Positions 1-29,785 of a DNA stretch of 64,000 bases are shown in pieces. The stretch comes from Glandiceps talaboti. Taxonomy: Eukaryota; Hemichordata; Enteropneusta; Spengelidae. The notes under the pieces were generated by a model that did no database searches, had not been told where the DNA came from, and saw only the letters and a program-made list of their open reading frames with translations. The position numbers were made by a program, and so were the translations under genes. Each line of letters opens with the position of its first letter. Position 1 is the stretch's first letter. The DNA lies in contig NC_135559.1 in assembly GCF_964340395.1 (NCBI RefSeq), forward strand, positions 2,207,001 through 2,271,000, in the 5' to 3' direction.

Positions 1-237
1 CAGATGATAAAATGTGAGTACCTTTTAATATGCAGAAAAAATACATTCGGAAAAACATATAGACTCAGTTTGTGCCTCTTTAATTAATGTAGTTTTTCAC
101 ACATTTTAACAAAGAGTGTGGATTTTTCATTTAGAAATATGGAACACATCAAAGATAGTATTTAAGTTCTTTGCCTGGGACCAAGCAAGCTTGTTTTGAC
201 TTTTTCTTGAGCTTACCAATCATATATTATCGTTTAG

Positions 238-516
238 AATACTACGCCAATGGCCGGTCGAGCGCATTTCGTCATGCCCTTTGGATGTACCGAGTCACTA
301 AGAAGTTCAACGAGGAAACGGCAAAGGCATACGGAGATGCACATGAGAGGAGCGGTAAAAATACCCTGCGTGACAAACTAATGGATCTATATAATAATCA
401 AGCTGGAAGGTGTTTAGCACAGGACTCTAAAAACAATGGAAAAAACGACGTTGATGTTATCCTTGCAGCTGTAAACAACGGTGTACTCCAGACAAAATTT
501 GACACAACTTATAAAG
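238..516 (+). CDS. Exon encoding a DUF6973-like domain, probable 5' part of the lipase gene
   Basis: Open exon between an acceptor (cgtttag) and a donor (AAAG/gtaatg). It encodes about 92 residues with AFRHALWMY, KAYGDAHE and LMDLYNNQAGR. This is the pattern I know as Pfam DUF6973, a domain of unknown function seen in bacterial and animal proteins; that assignment is from memory. The exon ends in phase 1. The next exon (1052) starts with the last two bases of a codon, so the two join in frame as ...TTYK-D-LPFTCEFRLYTR. This suggests one gene with a DUF6973-like domain ahead of a lipase domain. Alternatively it is the last visible exon of a separate upstream gene, since a phase match by chance is one in three. 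Earlier exons (signal peptide, start codon) lie outside the window. Confidence 0.6.
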
Positions 517-1051
517 GTAATGTCAACATGAACATTTTATTTATTTTATAGTTACTGTAAAGTTTGTAAAAATTCCATCATCGCTTTATAAGCGAATCCT
601 TCATATTATTCAATAGAATGGTTTTAAGACGTGTGTATTATATGGTTGGCGATGATTCTGAATTCAATAGGATTATTTCCATTTGTTTGGCCTTGCTTTG
701 AATATATGTCATGGGGATAAATTGTCGTTCATTTGCAATATTTGAACCGAACAGTGAACTAAACTTGATGAACAGAGACATTCAGTATATTCTTTCAAAT
801 ACCCCGGGCCTCTGTTAATTCTCATATTCTTCCACCTTCCCCCTGCCCCTCCCGACATATCGTACAGCATAGTCTAGTCTCCCTTCCAAATTGGGTCCAA
901 ATGCTTAATTGATTCACTATCATCATTATACAGAATTATTCATAATTATGTCGTATCGTCCATATGGTAATAAGTAAATAAGCTGTTAAATATTGCCATC
1001 GTGAAGATTACTGTAATCATTATTGGTTGATATTATTGTTTTGTCTCCTAG

Positions 1052-7298
<6,247 letters not shown>

Positions 7299-7937
7299 AC
7301 AAAAGGTCATCAATGCAACCAAGACACTTATCCAGTGGGGAATAATCAAGGGAAATATCAAATAAACTATATACTGCAAGGACACCGTGATGCAGATGGC
7401 GCTTCCACCTCTTGTCCAGGGCAGGCCATATATGATGCCATTAAAAGTTGGGATAACTATGAATAGAACCGTAATTTTAATTCAAATGATTGACTTTAAT
7501 ATTAGTGTGTATATTATACAAGTATTGTTTTCGTTTGATTCATTCTGTTCCTTTTTTGGTTTTTGTATTTAGCGATAATTGCAGTCACTGTGTTCTAATT
7601 TAAACAAATCTGACTGTAATTTTTGCACAAAAAGTTTAACTATTGATAATCACAGTTGTATAAACTTTCAATGTACAATATTCAGCTTGGGTTCTCGACT
7701 AGCTCTTGAAATATGCACTTGTAGAACTCGACAAGTCTTCGTCACCCTCGGGACAAAGGAGGGGAACAAAGATGTGTCAGATTTCTCATAGCGCATATTG
7801 CCAGTGCTAGTTCTCTAGGTTAATTATGAGGCAGATACAAATTATGACTTGTAGATCATTTCACATTAATAAAGTAAGTCCTCCTATCTTATGGATAGCA
7901 AAGTCTTCTCATGGTCCTTGGTTCATTTAGTATGGGA

Positions 7938-8098
7938 CCACACTCTAGTCAAGAAAAAATAGCCCTTTCCATCTCGCTTATACAATTTGAAGGAAGGGCT
8001 GGACACAAACATGTATGAACCACACTCTAGTCAAGAAACAAAAGCTCTTTCCATCTTGCTTAAAACTTGAAGGAAGGGTTGGACACAAACATATATGG
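7938..8098. repeat. 81-bp tandem duplication
   Basis: Two copies starting ACCACACTCTAGTCAAGAAA at 7938 and 8019. Both contain CTTTCCATCT and end GGACACAAACAT. Confidence 0.9.
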
Positions 8099-9825
8099 TT
8101 CACTATTTTAATCAGGTGACTAATGATCAATTACATCTGTGTTATTAATCTGTTTGATATTTCAAACTCTGAAATCATATCATACTATGGTATATGCTTG
8201 TATTTGTTATGACCTAGATCAGTCTAATCCATGTATGAGTACAACCATTCCTTTATAGACAACACCATTACAGAGTGACAGGTTTTTGAAGATGAAAAGT
8301 ACATGTATAACCATTTTGTCTGTAAATCTTTAACTATACAGTGTGTGAATAAATAGATATTCCTGTAACAGCTTGTGATATGTTCAATTCTTCTAATGAA
8401 GTTGTTTGACTATAAACAGGTGTTTCAATAAGTGAAAGCCACACATACTTATTATTACTAGAATTCAGCAATATTTTGTTATCTGAACATTCAAGTGAGT
8501 ATTTGATATATATGCCAGTGACAGTGTAATCTTTCATTCTCCCATGGCTACAAACAAGGTGGGTATTTACCTTGGTATTAATTCACTGTTATGGTGTACC
8601 ATATGTAAGTTTCTGATATACTCAAGAAACATTTTCCCACATTGTGTCACAATAAAATAACATGACAATGAGTATAAAAATATGGGTTACATAAAAAAAG
8701 GTGCAGATAATAATGATGACATTCTGGGGAAAAACTAAAACATCTCGTTGAATTTGAAGCATAACCTTATTGTTATAGTATGGGTCTTCGGCTTCACCTC
8801 AGACAAAATAACAGATGTTTGCCCAAAAGTGTCCTGTTAAACCAACTGAGTGGGAAGGACCCTTTCCTATAACTATTAGTAACTGGCAGTTTTGGAGACA
8901 TATATGATGGATGTCATCTAGATTTGGAATGTTCTGAAACAACACACTTTACATTTTTACACTGGGGTCAGAGGTCAATCCATCTCTTAATATGTAACAC
9001 ACTGACAAGACACTGACTGTACATTTGGAAATCATTCTAATGTTTATTTTAACCAATGGTTTACAAAGTGTAACAAATCATTGTAAGTTAAACTACCCAG
9101 GGTTTATTTAGTCCTTCGTCTGCAGTTATTTTCATTTTGGTATCACTCTACACAAAGTTTTCTACGCCATGAATAATGCTGATGACTGAAATTCCATTCC
9201 CCACTCTGTCATAAACCTTTGCAGAATCTCTAACGCTTCATCACAAGAACCTAAACTAAACTTCTAAAAAAAGAGTGGCATTTTTGAACGCGAGTCTCTT
9301 TGAGCTCATACTTGTCTGCCATTGTCTCTCTCTCTTTTACAATCGCTTGTTAGTATGCTCATATCATTATATGTATAAAGTGTTTTTTTTTAAGAATATG
9401 TACAGAATTTACATCTTATTTCACTCACTATCACTATACTATATATTTCAGAATGGCAAATAATTGGATTGTACACGTCTTTATACTTTATTCATGCATT
9501 AACACCCCCTATCATGGATAGAGTTAATCTTGGTTACCCAGACATATCACTGGGGACTCTCGGAATCTTGTTGACTGCCCCAGCAGAGTTAAGGGAAATG
9601 CTTTGTCACTAATTGTAATGCAAAATTACCACTGTTTGACATCGCTGTTGTGACTCATTACCTAAATATTATTCCTGATTTTCATTTTCAGCAACTCTGT
9701 ATATTTTATACAGAAATCATGCAATAAAATCCTTAAAACTGTCTTTGTTAGAAGTTTATACATGAACTAAAAACTACTGTCAGAGATGACAACTTGTCAT
9801 GTAGTCTAGTGTGCCTATCTGTTCG

Positions 9826-9986
9826 ATTTGAATCTGAAGACATCTTTACTTGTAGGGTAAAGAGATCTTCAGATTCAAACCCAATGGATAGCCTCTAGAC
9901 TAGTGGGTGAAGATATCTTCAGATTCAAACCCAATGGATAGCATCTAGACTAGTGGGTAAAGAGATCTTCAGATTCAAACCCAATG
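9826..9986. repeat. 50-bp tandem repeat with inverted leading copy
   Basis: GATCTTCAGATTCAAACCCA recurs with a 50-bp period at about 9865, 9915 (one change) and 9965. An inverse partner (GATTTGAATCTGAAGACATC) precedes them at about 9827. Confidence 0.85.
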
Positions 9987-11227
9987 TGGCCATCTTTGAT
10001 TCTGCTTGTGGAGCATTTCTCCACACTCTGCTGGGGTAGTTGAAAAGAAATAGAGTCTCTGGCAGCAAGACTGGATAACTGAGATTAGCTAGGTACAATT
10101 AAATAACAGTCACCATCATTGCAGTCAATAGCTTTTAAAATAACCACTATTCTGTGTCTCTAATCATATACTTCAAAGATCGGAATTTCAATGTAAACAA
10201 GAAATCACTCCCTTTTGAAGGTTAAGAAAAGAACAATATACAGTGGAGAATGTTTGCCTACAAATACTAAATCAAGACGTTGAGAATTTTGAAATTTAAG
10301 GACTAAAAGAGTGTTTTCTGGTGCCAGTTTAATATGTCAAGGTAATGACAATATCTGATAAAAATTGAATAAAAGGATGGGGGGGGGGGGGGGGGTTACA
10401 GGAGGGGGTTTCCTTGAACTGTTTATAAATGTGTGCCTAAATACCAGGTTTTAGTTCTACCAGTATGAAATGAAAGTTTAGTATATTACAGAAAAATACC
10501 TTTTAATAATATGCAGCAAAAACTACCTCAAAACATGTAAACTCAGTTTAAGCTGTTTTAATATAGAATGTGCTTGTAGACAAAGACTATGAGATTCTTT
10601 TACCGGGTATAATGGCAACACCGGTAAAAGTTACAGACTCATACGGGTAAAGAATAAAGTCCATGTTGTGTACAATCCAATCCTGCCATTACAATAACAT
10701 GTGGATGAAGGGGGCATACCAATACAATTTATCAAAGATTTCAAATTGATACAAAAAACGAGTTTTAAAAAATCAAACTTACCATAAAGGGGGGTTGGAA
10801 GAGATGACTCAGTCAAATATAAGAAAACATCATACAGCCAAAAGAAGGAAATGAGCAAAGAAAAAACTTAACTCGAAGAGATATTTCCTGTTAGATACTA
10901 CAGAATATAACCAGTCTGCTTTCTGATAAGATAGAAGAACTGTTGAAATTTGAAAGGGTTTAGAGAAAGCCTGTTATTTACAGGTGTGTTTTTGTACCTA
11001 ATGTTTCGTAGTTTATCTACTTTATGGATAAAATAAAAACAATATTTTCAGAATAAAGAGGAACTCATATTAGTTGGCGATACACTACATTGCCACAGAG
11101 GGCTTACTCTCTATATGTAATATAGACTCAGAGTAATTAATCCAAGGTACTAGTGGCAAAGTTTCTATATTACATAGGCTAAAAGATTACTAAAGTGAGA
11201 GTGAAGTCTCTGGTTTCTAGTGTACTG

Positions 11228-21202
<9,975 letters not shown>

Positions 21203-21566
21203 GTTGTAAAGTTTGCAATGGGAAATTAAAGTAACTCGGTTGCGCATGCGTCAGAGTTAGCTCGTTCGCAATTTCCCAAAAGCCTTTGCGGGCATCCTCG
21301 AATAGATAAAAATAAAGTGGGCAAATATACACCATATAAAACAAGTTCTGACGAAAGATATTCATTAGAAATATAAATTATGAAATAAACACTTGTTAAA
21401 TAGTGTTCAGTAAAATATGAAACAGAAAAGATATATTCAAATACTTTATGAAATATTTACTTTAATAAGTTCCTTAGCCTCTTCCACAAGTATACGAGTC
21501 GCCATCTTTGAAGCCCTAGACGAGGGCAACTGAAGCTTGGTGCTAGCAAATAACTTGTACACAAAG
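21203..21566. promoter_or_regulatory. Bidirectional promoter region DCUN1D1 / NDUFA1
   Basis: The two start codons face away from each other, about 365 bases apart. On the minus strand CAAAGATGGCGACT (21499-21512) matches the YY1 element found near start sites of housekeeping genes. No TATA box is evident. A likely 5' exon of DCUN1D1 ends at the ATG/gtgagt at 21200, with a possible acceptor near 21301. A possible non-coding first exon, from the ATGGCGAC region, ends at a donor AAA/gtaaat near 21459. Confidence 0.6.
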
Positions 21567-24337
21567 ATGTGGTATGAAATATTGCCAAGCTTTGTCATCA
21601 TTGCCGGCATGATAATGATTGTCGGTGGTGCAAACGAAGCTTTCCAAAGGCTTCAAAATGATGGCAAGGTAAGATTGCACTACACGAAAGATGTGACACG
21701 AAAACACGGGAGATCGCACTACTGTTGAGTACACATTCAACTTAATTGCAACTTTCTTACAAAATCTGAACTATTTATCGGGGTCAAACTTAACCGACGA
21801 ACAGTTTCGGTTCCATTAGGAGATAAGCTTACAAAGGTAAAGTGTCCGCAATAGATTTATTACAAAACAATATCAATCCACGTCAACATATGTTTGAAAG
21901 TGTCATGTCACAGAATCTGAATACAACCACATTATTTTTACAATTTACATTGAATTCGATATTTTCTTTTCATTATTATCAGAGAAAAAGGAAAGTACTA
22001 TGTGAATGGGACTGGCAGATGTTGAAACGAGATGAAAGGGTAGCGGGAAAAGTATTTAAAACCAAAGTAAGTAGTAGTACTAGTAGTAGTCTGCTAGCAG
22101 ACGGGGTATGAGACTAGATTTTGACAATATCCCTATCCGTTCTACATTGTCAGGATTCCATGCTCCACCTGCAAGCAGGATTATGAAATCGGTAGGTCTA
22201 GACATACGTGTTGTGAGGATTCCTAACACATATACATGCCCTCATATATGAATCCTCGTAGCACATATATTCAGTGGTACTGAAACTACTAGACGTACAC
22301 TTACAGTGAGGAAACTAACGATGGGTGGACACATCAGCATAGTCCAAGGAGGCTCTGACTTGAGTACGGCATCAGATAGATTTGTTCAGTATGACTCCGT
22401 TCTCAGTCAGAGATCCAAGTGGTCTCAAAGTTGTGATCAGACACTGATGTCAACACTTTGAAGTCAACACTGATATAATTTTATAAAGTTGTCAGTAAAT
22501 CAGCTTACTTCTCTCCCAACCTTCAAAGGCAATGTTTTACAATCAATTTTTTTTGTGTTTAATAACTTAAGAAAAATTTCCGAATACAAAATGTAAAAAT
22601 TTCCATTCATGAAAAGAGTTGTATCTTTGTAAGAAGCCCAATAAAAACATTATTAAATACAATCACTGAACAACTAAAGAAAGGTGACCTTTGTCTCAAA
22701 AAGTTGACTTCCAGGTCATGAATGGCAATGACTTATTTCGTCCCAGTTCACCAGTTAATACTTATAATTTGAACTATGTGCATTTATTAAACACATAGTT
22801 ACCTTATCAGTGTGGGCTTGTCAGTGAACCCACTATTTCATTATTTATTCAGATGCATTGTTTGTAAGTTTGAGACCACATGGATCTCTGACTGACAATA
22901 GAGTAATACTGATCAAATATATCTGACTCAGATAAGTCAGAGCATCCTTGGAGTAACATCAGCAACTTATTCTGAATACCCTTAGTATCACAATCTCTTC
23001 TAGATCTATATAATTTACCAGATATTTGAAGTTGCTTGAGTGTTCACAATGAATCCTAAAATATTACTTATTTTGACATGTGGAAAGTTGGTTTTCATGA
23101 TAAAAGTATTACGAGATAACTTTTCATGCAATAAGTTGTCCTGAATTTTCCCATTATAATAATAATAATAATAATAATGATAATAATAATAATGATAATA
23201 GTAACAAAGATTAAAGTATGTAGTCAAAAATTACAAGTAATAATTCCAAGTTTCTGTTTGAAATTTTTTAAAATTTAATACACTGTATTACAGACACACA
23301 TGGATTTTCATTTGAAAATAATTGTAAGTTATAGTTCATTAGTCAAAATCAAATTCAAAAATTAAAATATGGTCAGCACTTGAGCAGTATCCTAGTATTA
23401 AAGCAGGAGTACCTTGGGGAACCCTGTGATATTTGGTAGGGTCAAAGTAAGCATCACCCTTCTTACATGTAGATCTGGTACCCAACTAGTGGTGAACCCA
23501 GACTGTAGAGGAACATAAGCTAACCCCTAAAGTCACTTACAGCCTATATATCATGTGGTAATATTCTGAAGATATTGACATTCAGAATATCTTCTCTGAC
23601 AGTTGCTCCTGTCCATGTCATGTACAATCAATCAATCAATCAAACAATTTATATAGCACCTGAATCCATTACTCAGAATGTTCAAAGACACTTAACAGGA
23701 CACTAAAAAGAGTTCTTATCAAATACTCTCATAAAAAGATGAGACTTAATGTCTTTCCTGAACTTGTCCAGAGTTGGTGATTGACGCAGAGCAGCCAGAA
23801 GACTGTTCCATAATTGCGATGCAGCGCGTGAAAAAGCACGTTCACCATATGATTTAAGTTTGCAGGGTGGGATAAAATAATGTACTGGAAATTATAATCT
23901 AAGCCATGAAGATTAATATTCAACCTAAAAAATACTATCATCTACTTTATGCACAGAGATTTGAGAACTCAAGAGATTCCACTGTTTTATTTGGACTATT
24001 CTCAATCATTTTTTGCATTGATTGGTGTTCTCTATTATCTTGTTATCAAAAAGTAACATGTTTAATTATAGTATATGTAGGTATGAATTTGAAGAATTTT
24101 CATCTAACACAAATGTTACATTTCTGCTTCTGCTTGATACTTTGCAAAACGCCTTTCAGTTATCACGCACAGGTCATCATTGCAAACCACGGCCTGTTTT
24201 ACGGCAACGTTCTTAATGAGCCTCCCACTATTTATTTTGAAATGTAGTGGTAGAAATAATAACTCTGGTGGAATTGATATCCTGTAATTTCTTTTTGTAT
24301 TTTGTTTCAGGGTCTTGAAAGTATTCCAGATCAGTGA
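21567..24337 (+). CDS. NDUFA1: NADH dehydrogenase (ubiquinone) 1 alpha subcomplex subunit 1, complete
   Basis: Exons 21567-21668, 21983-22066 and 24311-24337 (TGA) join in frame to exactly 70 codons, the length of human NDUFA1. The protein starts MWYEILPSFVIIAGMIMIVG, a single N-terminal membrane helix as in the family (MWFEILPG...). It continues with NDGK, a charged matrix segment WQMLKRDERVAGKVF, and GLESIPDQ at the end (human ends GLENID). It is an accessory subunit of respiratory complex I in the mitochondrial inner membrane. The ATG at 21567 is chosen over upstream in-frame codons because it matches the family's MW(F/Y)EILP start. A polyadenylation signal AATAAA lies at about 24595. Confidence 0.95.
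22332..22972. mobile_element. Imperfect foldback element in the NDUFA1 intron
   Basis: The left arm (22332-22432) and right arm (22861-22972) are inverse copies at roughly 80 percent by eye. Shared blocks include TCCAAGGA-GCTCTGACTT, CAGTCAGAGATCCA and GTGGTCTCAAA. Confidence 0.7.
23155..23202. repeat. (TAA)n microsatellite
   Basis: AATAATAAT repeat with a few ATG variants. Confidence 0.95.
23624..23895 (-). mobile_element. LINE 3' fragment (C-terminus of reverse transcriptase protein plus tail)
   Basis: The minus strand from about 23877 reads IPPCKLKSYGERAFSRAASQ, then LWNSLLAALRQSPTLDKFRK and DIKSHLF. This is the familiar C-terminal end of CR1/L2-type non-LTR retrotransposon ORF2. It is followed by a short 3' region ending in (GATT)n at 23624-23644, the usual 3' tail of these elements. 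The copy is 5'-truncated. Confidence 0.8.
24130..24275 (+). repeat. Diverged dispersed repeat, copy 1
   Basis: Shares an ordered set of blocks with 50785-50930: CAAACCA-GGCCT-TTTTACGGCA-C, then TTATTT--AATGT---GAAGAAATAA and CTCTGGTG. The family is unknown. Confidence 0.55.
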
Positions 24338-24339
24338 AA

Positions 24340-27208
24340 ACTTAATTGATGTAATCATCTGGAATAGTGAGTGAGTTGTTGAATGCAGACTATAGTGGTG
24401 TGTGGTATAAGGACTGTTTGTAAAGCTGATATATGGATCATTTTTTGGCAGCCAACTAGACCAAATGTACATTATCGAGACGTGTGTTTAGAAAAGTTAT
24501 CATCCCTGGATAGCTGTTATGACATCAAATGCACCAACTTTTATTTAATTTCTTTTGTTATTGTAATGTTTAATCATCAGTTTTGCTCAGATTGAATAAA
24601 ATGTTGTAATTTGTAAACAAAAGGTGTTATATCCTGGTTGGCTAGTTGTCTTTTGTGTGTGTAAATGAAATAATCATTATTTAGATCATGTTACCAATAA
24701 TTATCAATGCTCTGTGTACAGTCTACGTGTAATGTAGACCATGTTGGGTATAATTATCTATAAAGCTGTAATTATTAAGATCAGTACGTGTGCGTACTGG
24801 TATTTGTACTTCAGTGAATAGTCTGTAAGGTACAGACATTCGTGCCACACTATCAGTCAGAACTCACAAGCCTGATAGGGCTGAATAACACAGTGTATCT
24901 TGCAGTCTATTCAGTGTAAGACAGAAGGCATTTTTGTACATGATTGTTCCACAAAATTGTATTTTTAGAGAAATTTGTTGTCTGGTAAACTGTAATAATA
25001 ATAAACAAAGACGATGACACTAGTGTCAGTGTGGCAGATTCCAGGAATTTGCACTCGTACTTTCATGTGTTTTCTGCTGCACTTTGATGAATATACTAGT
25101 AACCACCACAGAGAACGTTGTAAGTACAGGTGCAAATACCCATAGTATAATTCGAATACACCACACAGGCACTTGCATGTCATTGGGTTGTGTTACTTCA
25201 CATGATACAGTTGTGATGCATATAACAACGTTACTGAAATCAATCACGTAACCGAAAGAAGGTTCAAAAGATGTACTGAAGAGGTCACTAAAATCTTAAT
25301 AGAGAAAAGTGCAGAAGCTGTTGTCATGCTGACCATAAATAAAAACTAAGATTCACATTAAAAAAATCATGAAAATGTATGAATTCTAGTCATCATGTAA
25401 TATGTCATTTCCCTGTGTTTGCATGCATCTATCATTGACAGTGCCAAGGCCAAAAATATGGCACCAATGGTGTTGTAGCACAACTGTCCAGTTTTTAAAA
25501 ATGTTTACCCACATGCTGATCCATGCTAGGTATAGGTGTTCATTTGCTGAATGGTTATCCATTTGCCTATCTTTGTAATATATGCGATCATTTGACTGTT
25601 GCTCTGGGCGTGGTCTTGTTGCTAGACATATTTGCATACATTTTTTCAATGTCTAGTCATTTGTCTATTAATCCCTGTTGTTATCTTTGCGATATACGTG
25701 ATCATGTGGCTGTTGCTATGGGCGTGGTTTTGTTGCTAACTATATTTGCATACACTTTTTGAATGTTTGTTCACTTGTCTTATAATCCCTGTTATTTTTG
25801 TGAAACACACCACCGTTTAGCTATTGCTATGGTCATGGTTGCTAGGATATTTGCATACATTTTTTGAATGTTTAGTCACTTGCCTACCAGATGATATTAT
25901 TTAACCAAAATATACTGCTATGTGATTGTTGCTAAGGGCGTGGTCATGGTTGCTAGGGCCAATTGTGTCAAAACATTTTGAAGAAAATCTGCAGAGTAAC
26001 ACTTCTAGAAACATCTCGCGAAGTTTCAGTCTCATTGACAAAGAACTTTTTGAGATATAAGTTTTTGACCAAAATTCACATTTTTACACCTAACCCATTA
26101 GACTACATGCAGTCTGCAGATCTGGTGGAAACACAAAACTTCCTACTTCAGTGAAGACAACTGCACAGATCATGAACAAGCAAATGACATCTGCCTCAAA
26201 TACACACTTGCTCTAAAGTACTAAATAAAAAGAACAGTAACTGCAATAAATAGTAGATTGAGTGACAGGTTTATTGAGAATTTAAAAAAAAGAATGGCGT
26301 CGTCACACCACTACATTTAGACGAAATGTCCTGACCAGAAACAATTATCTCATTTTTTGGCCTAAGTAACGTTAGTGGTTTTCAGTTCCCAATGTACATT
26401 ATGGTACGATTACCCTATGCCCTGGGCACATGGTAGGTATGGACACCTACTGTTCTCTTCACATACCAAAGCCCATTTTTGTGGGTTGAAGAGGTGTTGT
26501 GGTATAAACGAGGAAGAAACCTCTGTGTTTTGTAGAAACGAGTATTATAACACCGAATACATCACACTGTCAGACAATGAGAAATTAAAGTACTTGGTGA
26601 CAAATCAGGTTAGGAATACAGCAAAATTCATTGAAGCAGCCTTTTAAAGATGGAATGAAACGTTGTATCTTAGTTTTAAAAAAATAAACTTTTCTCACAC
26701 TGTATGTACAATTACTTCTTTTTTTCACTATAACCTCTCTATATTATCAATGTATCCTTTTTTTGTTAAAGGTGACTTATAAGCCCGATGTGCTGGGAGG
26801 TATTCTATTACCTCATGTCACTATAGTAAAATTACTTACTATTATAACAAAGGGGAAGCAAGCTAAAGTTTCTCCGTTGTACTGTTGAAATCTAGCCACA
26901 GTGACAATGAAACACTGATTGTGAAATAGCCAAAAACATGTGTCATTAACTCCCATGGGTCTACAACCGTGGTCATATTGATATCATTGCAACCATCCCA
27001 CGCTATTAATTCCTATTTGTATAGCAAATCCTGTTTAGGCAGTAAATACTAGTATTGATCACGTGTATCTACAGAGAATGAAGTTTTTATCTCTGATTGT
27101 TCATTTCAAATACATACTAATGACGTATCAACACCTGTGTCTATTTCATCAGATTCCCACATCACGTGAGACGATATCACATCAATCTATATTCAGTCTT
27201 TTTACAGG
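24340..27208. other. Intergenic region NDUFA1 to the mosaic secreted-protein gene
   Basis: Contains the NDUFA1 3' flank and a four-copy degenerate tandem repeat (25545-25965). No exon can be supported. An ORF at 26375-26647 has a few Cys and His residues but matches no family I know. Confidence 0.55.
25545..25965. repeat. Degenerate tandem repeat, unit about 105-115 bp, four copies
   Basis: Recurring pieces: TGTTGCTATGGGCGTGGT, TTGCTAG, ATATTTGCATACATTTTTT, and AATGT-TAGTCA-TTG. Units start near 25595, 25709, 25820 and 25925. Confidence 0.8.
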
Positions 27209-27244
27209 TTTGGAGCGGTGAAGGTTGATGTTCAATCCATGAAG
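27209..27244 (+). CDS. Candidate first exon of the mosaic secreted-protein gene
   Basis: Bounded by an acceptor (TTTTTACAG) and a donor (ATGAAG/gtttgt). It ends in ATG AAG, so splicing to 28234 would give MK-MEHLWIFALG in frame. The acceptor before 28234 abuts an ATG exactly, which implies an upstream exon of this kind. It could equally be untranslated leader. Confidence 0.4.
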
Positions 27245-28233
27245 GTTTGTCTGGTTATATTTTGTTAAATTTTCATGTATTGCTTTTCAATTCGTTTTTG
27301 ATCTCCATGGTTACTCTCACTTCCTCGTTCCATTCGCACTGGTCAGTATCATCTTAACTCTAGTCACTGATTTAAGATCACTCTGATAAAAATATAATCT
27401 TAAAATTCATGATTTCTTTTTAATTTTAGAAGTTTGGCTACCATAGGGTTTAAAGACTTTGTACCTAATTTTATACGTAAACACTTCATGGAATATAAAA
27501 GTATATGCAAGCATACAATTAAAGTTATCAGTCGTAAAATTGAAATTTTAATATTTTGATAACTGTTTCATGTGAAAGTTTTTACTGAGTATTTTAAGCA
27601 CACAGAACATGCTATCAATTTTACTTCCATGCTGCTTCGTGTTTCTTTTAAAAGACCCATAAATCCATAGTTTCTACAAGAATTTCGAATGATACGTCAC
27701 ACGTTGCAATCTTGATATAATACTGAATCGAAATTCGACCTAAAATTCATTGTATTGATTCCTCTTGTTCGTCTATAAAGAGATTAGTATTTAAAAAAAA
27801 AACATATTGATCTGTAATGTTACAGTATTATAGAGTGAGGATGAGGTCATGACTGCAGGACGTCACGGAAAGAAATTAAAAAAAAAATGGAACCTTCCCA
27901 AGTGGTGCCGACCAATTTTTTTCCATTGGTTTTAAAAATGGGCTTGATTTTTTTTCAGATCTTTATTTCCGAGGTTTTCGAGAACTTTGATTTTCAAGGA
28001 AATTGGCACATTTTACCTTAATATTCACATTTGTGAAAGGTTTGATTTGATTCATGGCAATGGCAATTACATTAATTTGGCTGTAGGATCAGTTTTCTCA
28101 ACATATAGTTCGAATCGCTCACGTTTCATTTTCTTGATTTTTACTAATAATAGATTTGAATTTTCTTTAACATTTGAAGTGACAGGGTCAGTTTAAGACT
28201 TTATTTCTAAGGCGCATACTTTTTTTTTTATAG

Positions 28234-29747
28234 ATGGAACATCTGTGGATTTTTGCTCTAGGCATTTGCCTTGCAACCGCCTCTCCAGTCTTTAGACAAG
28301 AACGTATGGTTGGAGAAGATTTTGTATGTAAGTGGCATATTTGAATCTGATAGTCTTTGTGTTTGTCTCTTTCTCGGCCTATACGAGTACATGTTTTTGA
28401 GTTTTGACATTGTAACTCTATAGAAATCAACAGATAATGGTGGAAGCAGTTTAGTCTGGGACAATCTAATGTCTAACATGACATTTTCCCGTTCAAATTA
28501 TGTTGTACGTATGTCATACCTTAATATCATTTTTTTTGAACTAGTAACCTGTAGTAATTGTGAAGATAGGTTCACTGTTAGACCAGAAACTCTCGATTAG
28601 AAAATTTAATCTCAGACCGCATATTTTACTGTAAGCTTAATGCATGGTCTGAGATTTAATATATTCCCAGTTTTAAAACGCGGAAGCTACCAATGGAGAA
28701 AAATATCACTATTATTACGATTGAAGATCAAATAGAAACAATGGAGTGATTTTGTCTATTAGTTATATATAATTATTGAAAATGAAATGTTTTATACGTG
28801 GAATTGCAATTTTGCAGTTAATAGATTTATAAAATTTCGTTTCAAAAACACAAAAAACATTATTGCGAATCTCTACTTAATGTACACATTTGCATATTGT
28901 GTATGTTCGATATTACGTTTTTAAAATTGATTGGAAAACAAATAACCGCTCCTGGTATGTTGCACGATTTATTGATATTATTGACATATGGTGACGATTA
29001 TAATTTTCAGTGCAGACAGAATGGTACACACAAGTTACCTGGTTTTTTTAATAATCTGCTAATCATAGGTTTGGAAGAAAAACGTTTCTGATTTGCAACT
29101 CTGTGCCTCATCATATATGTGGCTTCAATGGGCGATACAACCCGTTATATCTCGTCACTTACCTGACAAATGTAATTAATGTCATTGACATTTTGTTTTC
29201 TCAAGCCACCGGTAATGCCACCATAGGTGATCGTTGGACCGTCACTCAGACAAGATGTCGTTGTTATTTCGATCCATCCAGATTTGACTGTGCTTGTTGC
29301 ATAAATGGTGGTTGCCAGTGTCCAGAATACAGCAACGAACAGTGTGTGCAATGTGGTTACGGAAGTTTTTGTGGAATGAGTAAGTTGTTCTGTAGCCTGT
29401 CAGAGCTCGTCAAAGTTTTTAATCATTTAAGTGGTCATATTTGATACTTACAATAACAAACATTAGTAAAGTCAATCCGGGTCTTTTTATACGCATTTAT
29501 AATAATAGCAAACTTTAATGCAGTTCTCAATTCTCAGCAGTGGTGCACCCCCCCCCCCCACCACCCACCACTTTCAACAGTACTGTTAATAACCAAGTGC
29601 TGTACTGTAATGATACATTGTGTAACCAGCCATCGGTCATATAACTTGAACTTGGAATACGGAATCCATTTAGTAATTTGGATTATAGTTATACACTGTA
29701 CAGACACACAGACACAGACACAGACAGACAGACAGACAGACAGACAG

Positions 29748-29785
<38 letters not shown>

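Larger units (their letters stand above)
7299..11227. other. Intergenic region between convergent lipase and DCUN1D1 genes
   Basis: No supportable exon. It holds the lipase 3' flank with an AATAAA near 7360, an 81-bp tandem duplication (7938-8098), a 50-bp tandem with an inverted copy (9826-9986) and a poly-G run (10379-10395). The short ORFs here show no family resemblance. Confidence 0.6.

Noticed and set aside
1-13. Sequence ending in a donor-like AAAAT/gtgagt, possibly an upstream lipase exon end
   Set aside because: Joined to the exon at 238, its only stop-free frame would create TAA at the junction, so it cannot be the preceding exon with that acceptor.
9275-9463. Short hydrophobic ORF that could be a small membrane protein
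   Set aside because: AT-rich chance ORF without family resemblance or splice context.
26375-26647. 90-codon plus-strand ORF with some Cys/His
   Set aside because: No recognisable family, no splice or promoter support; probably chance.
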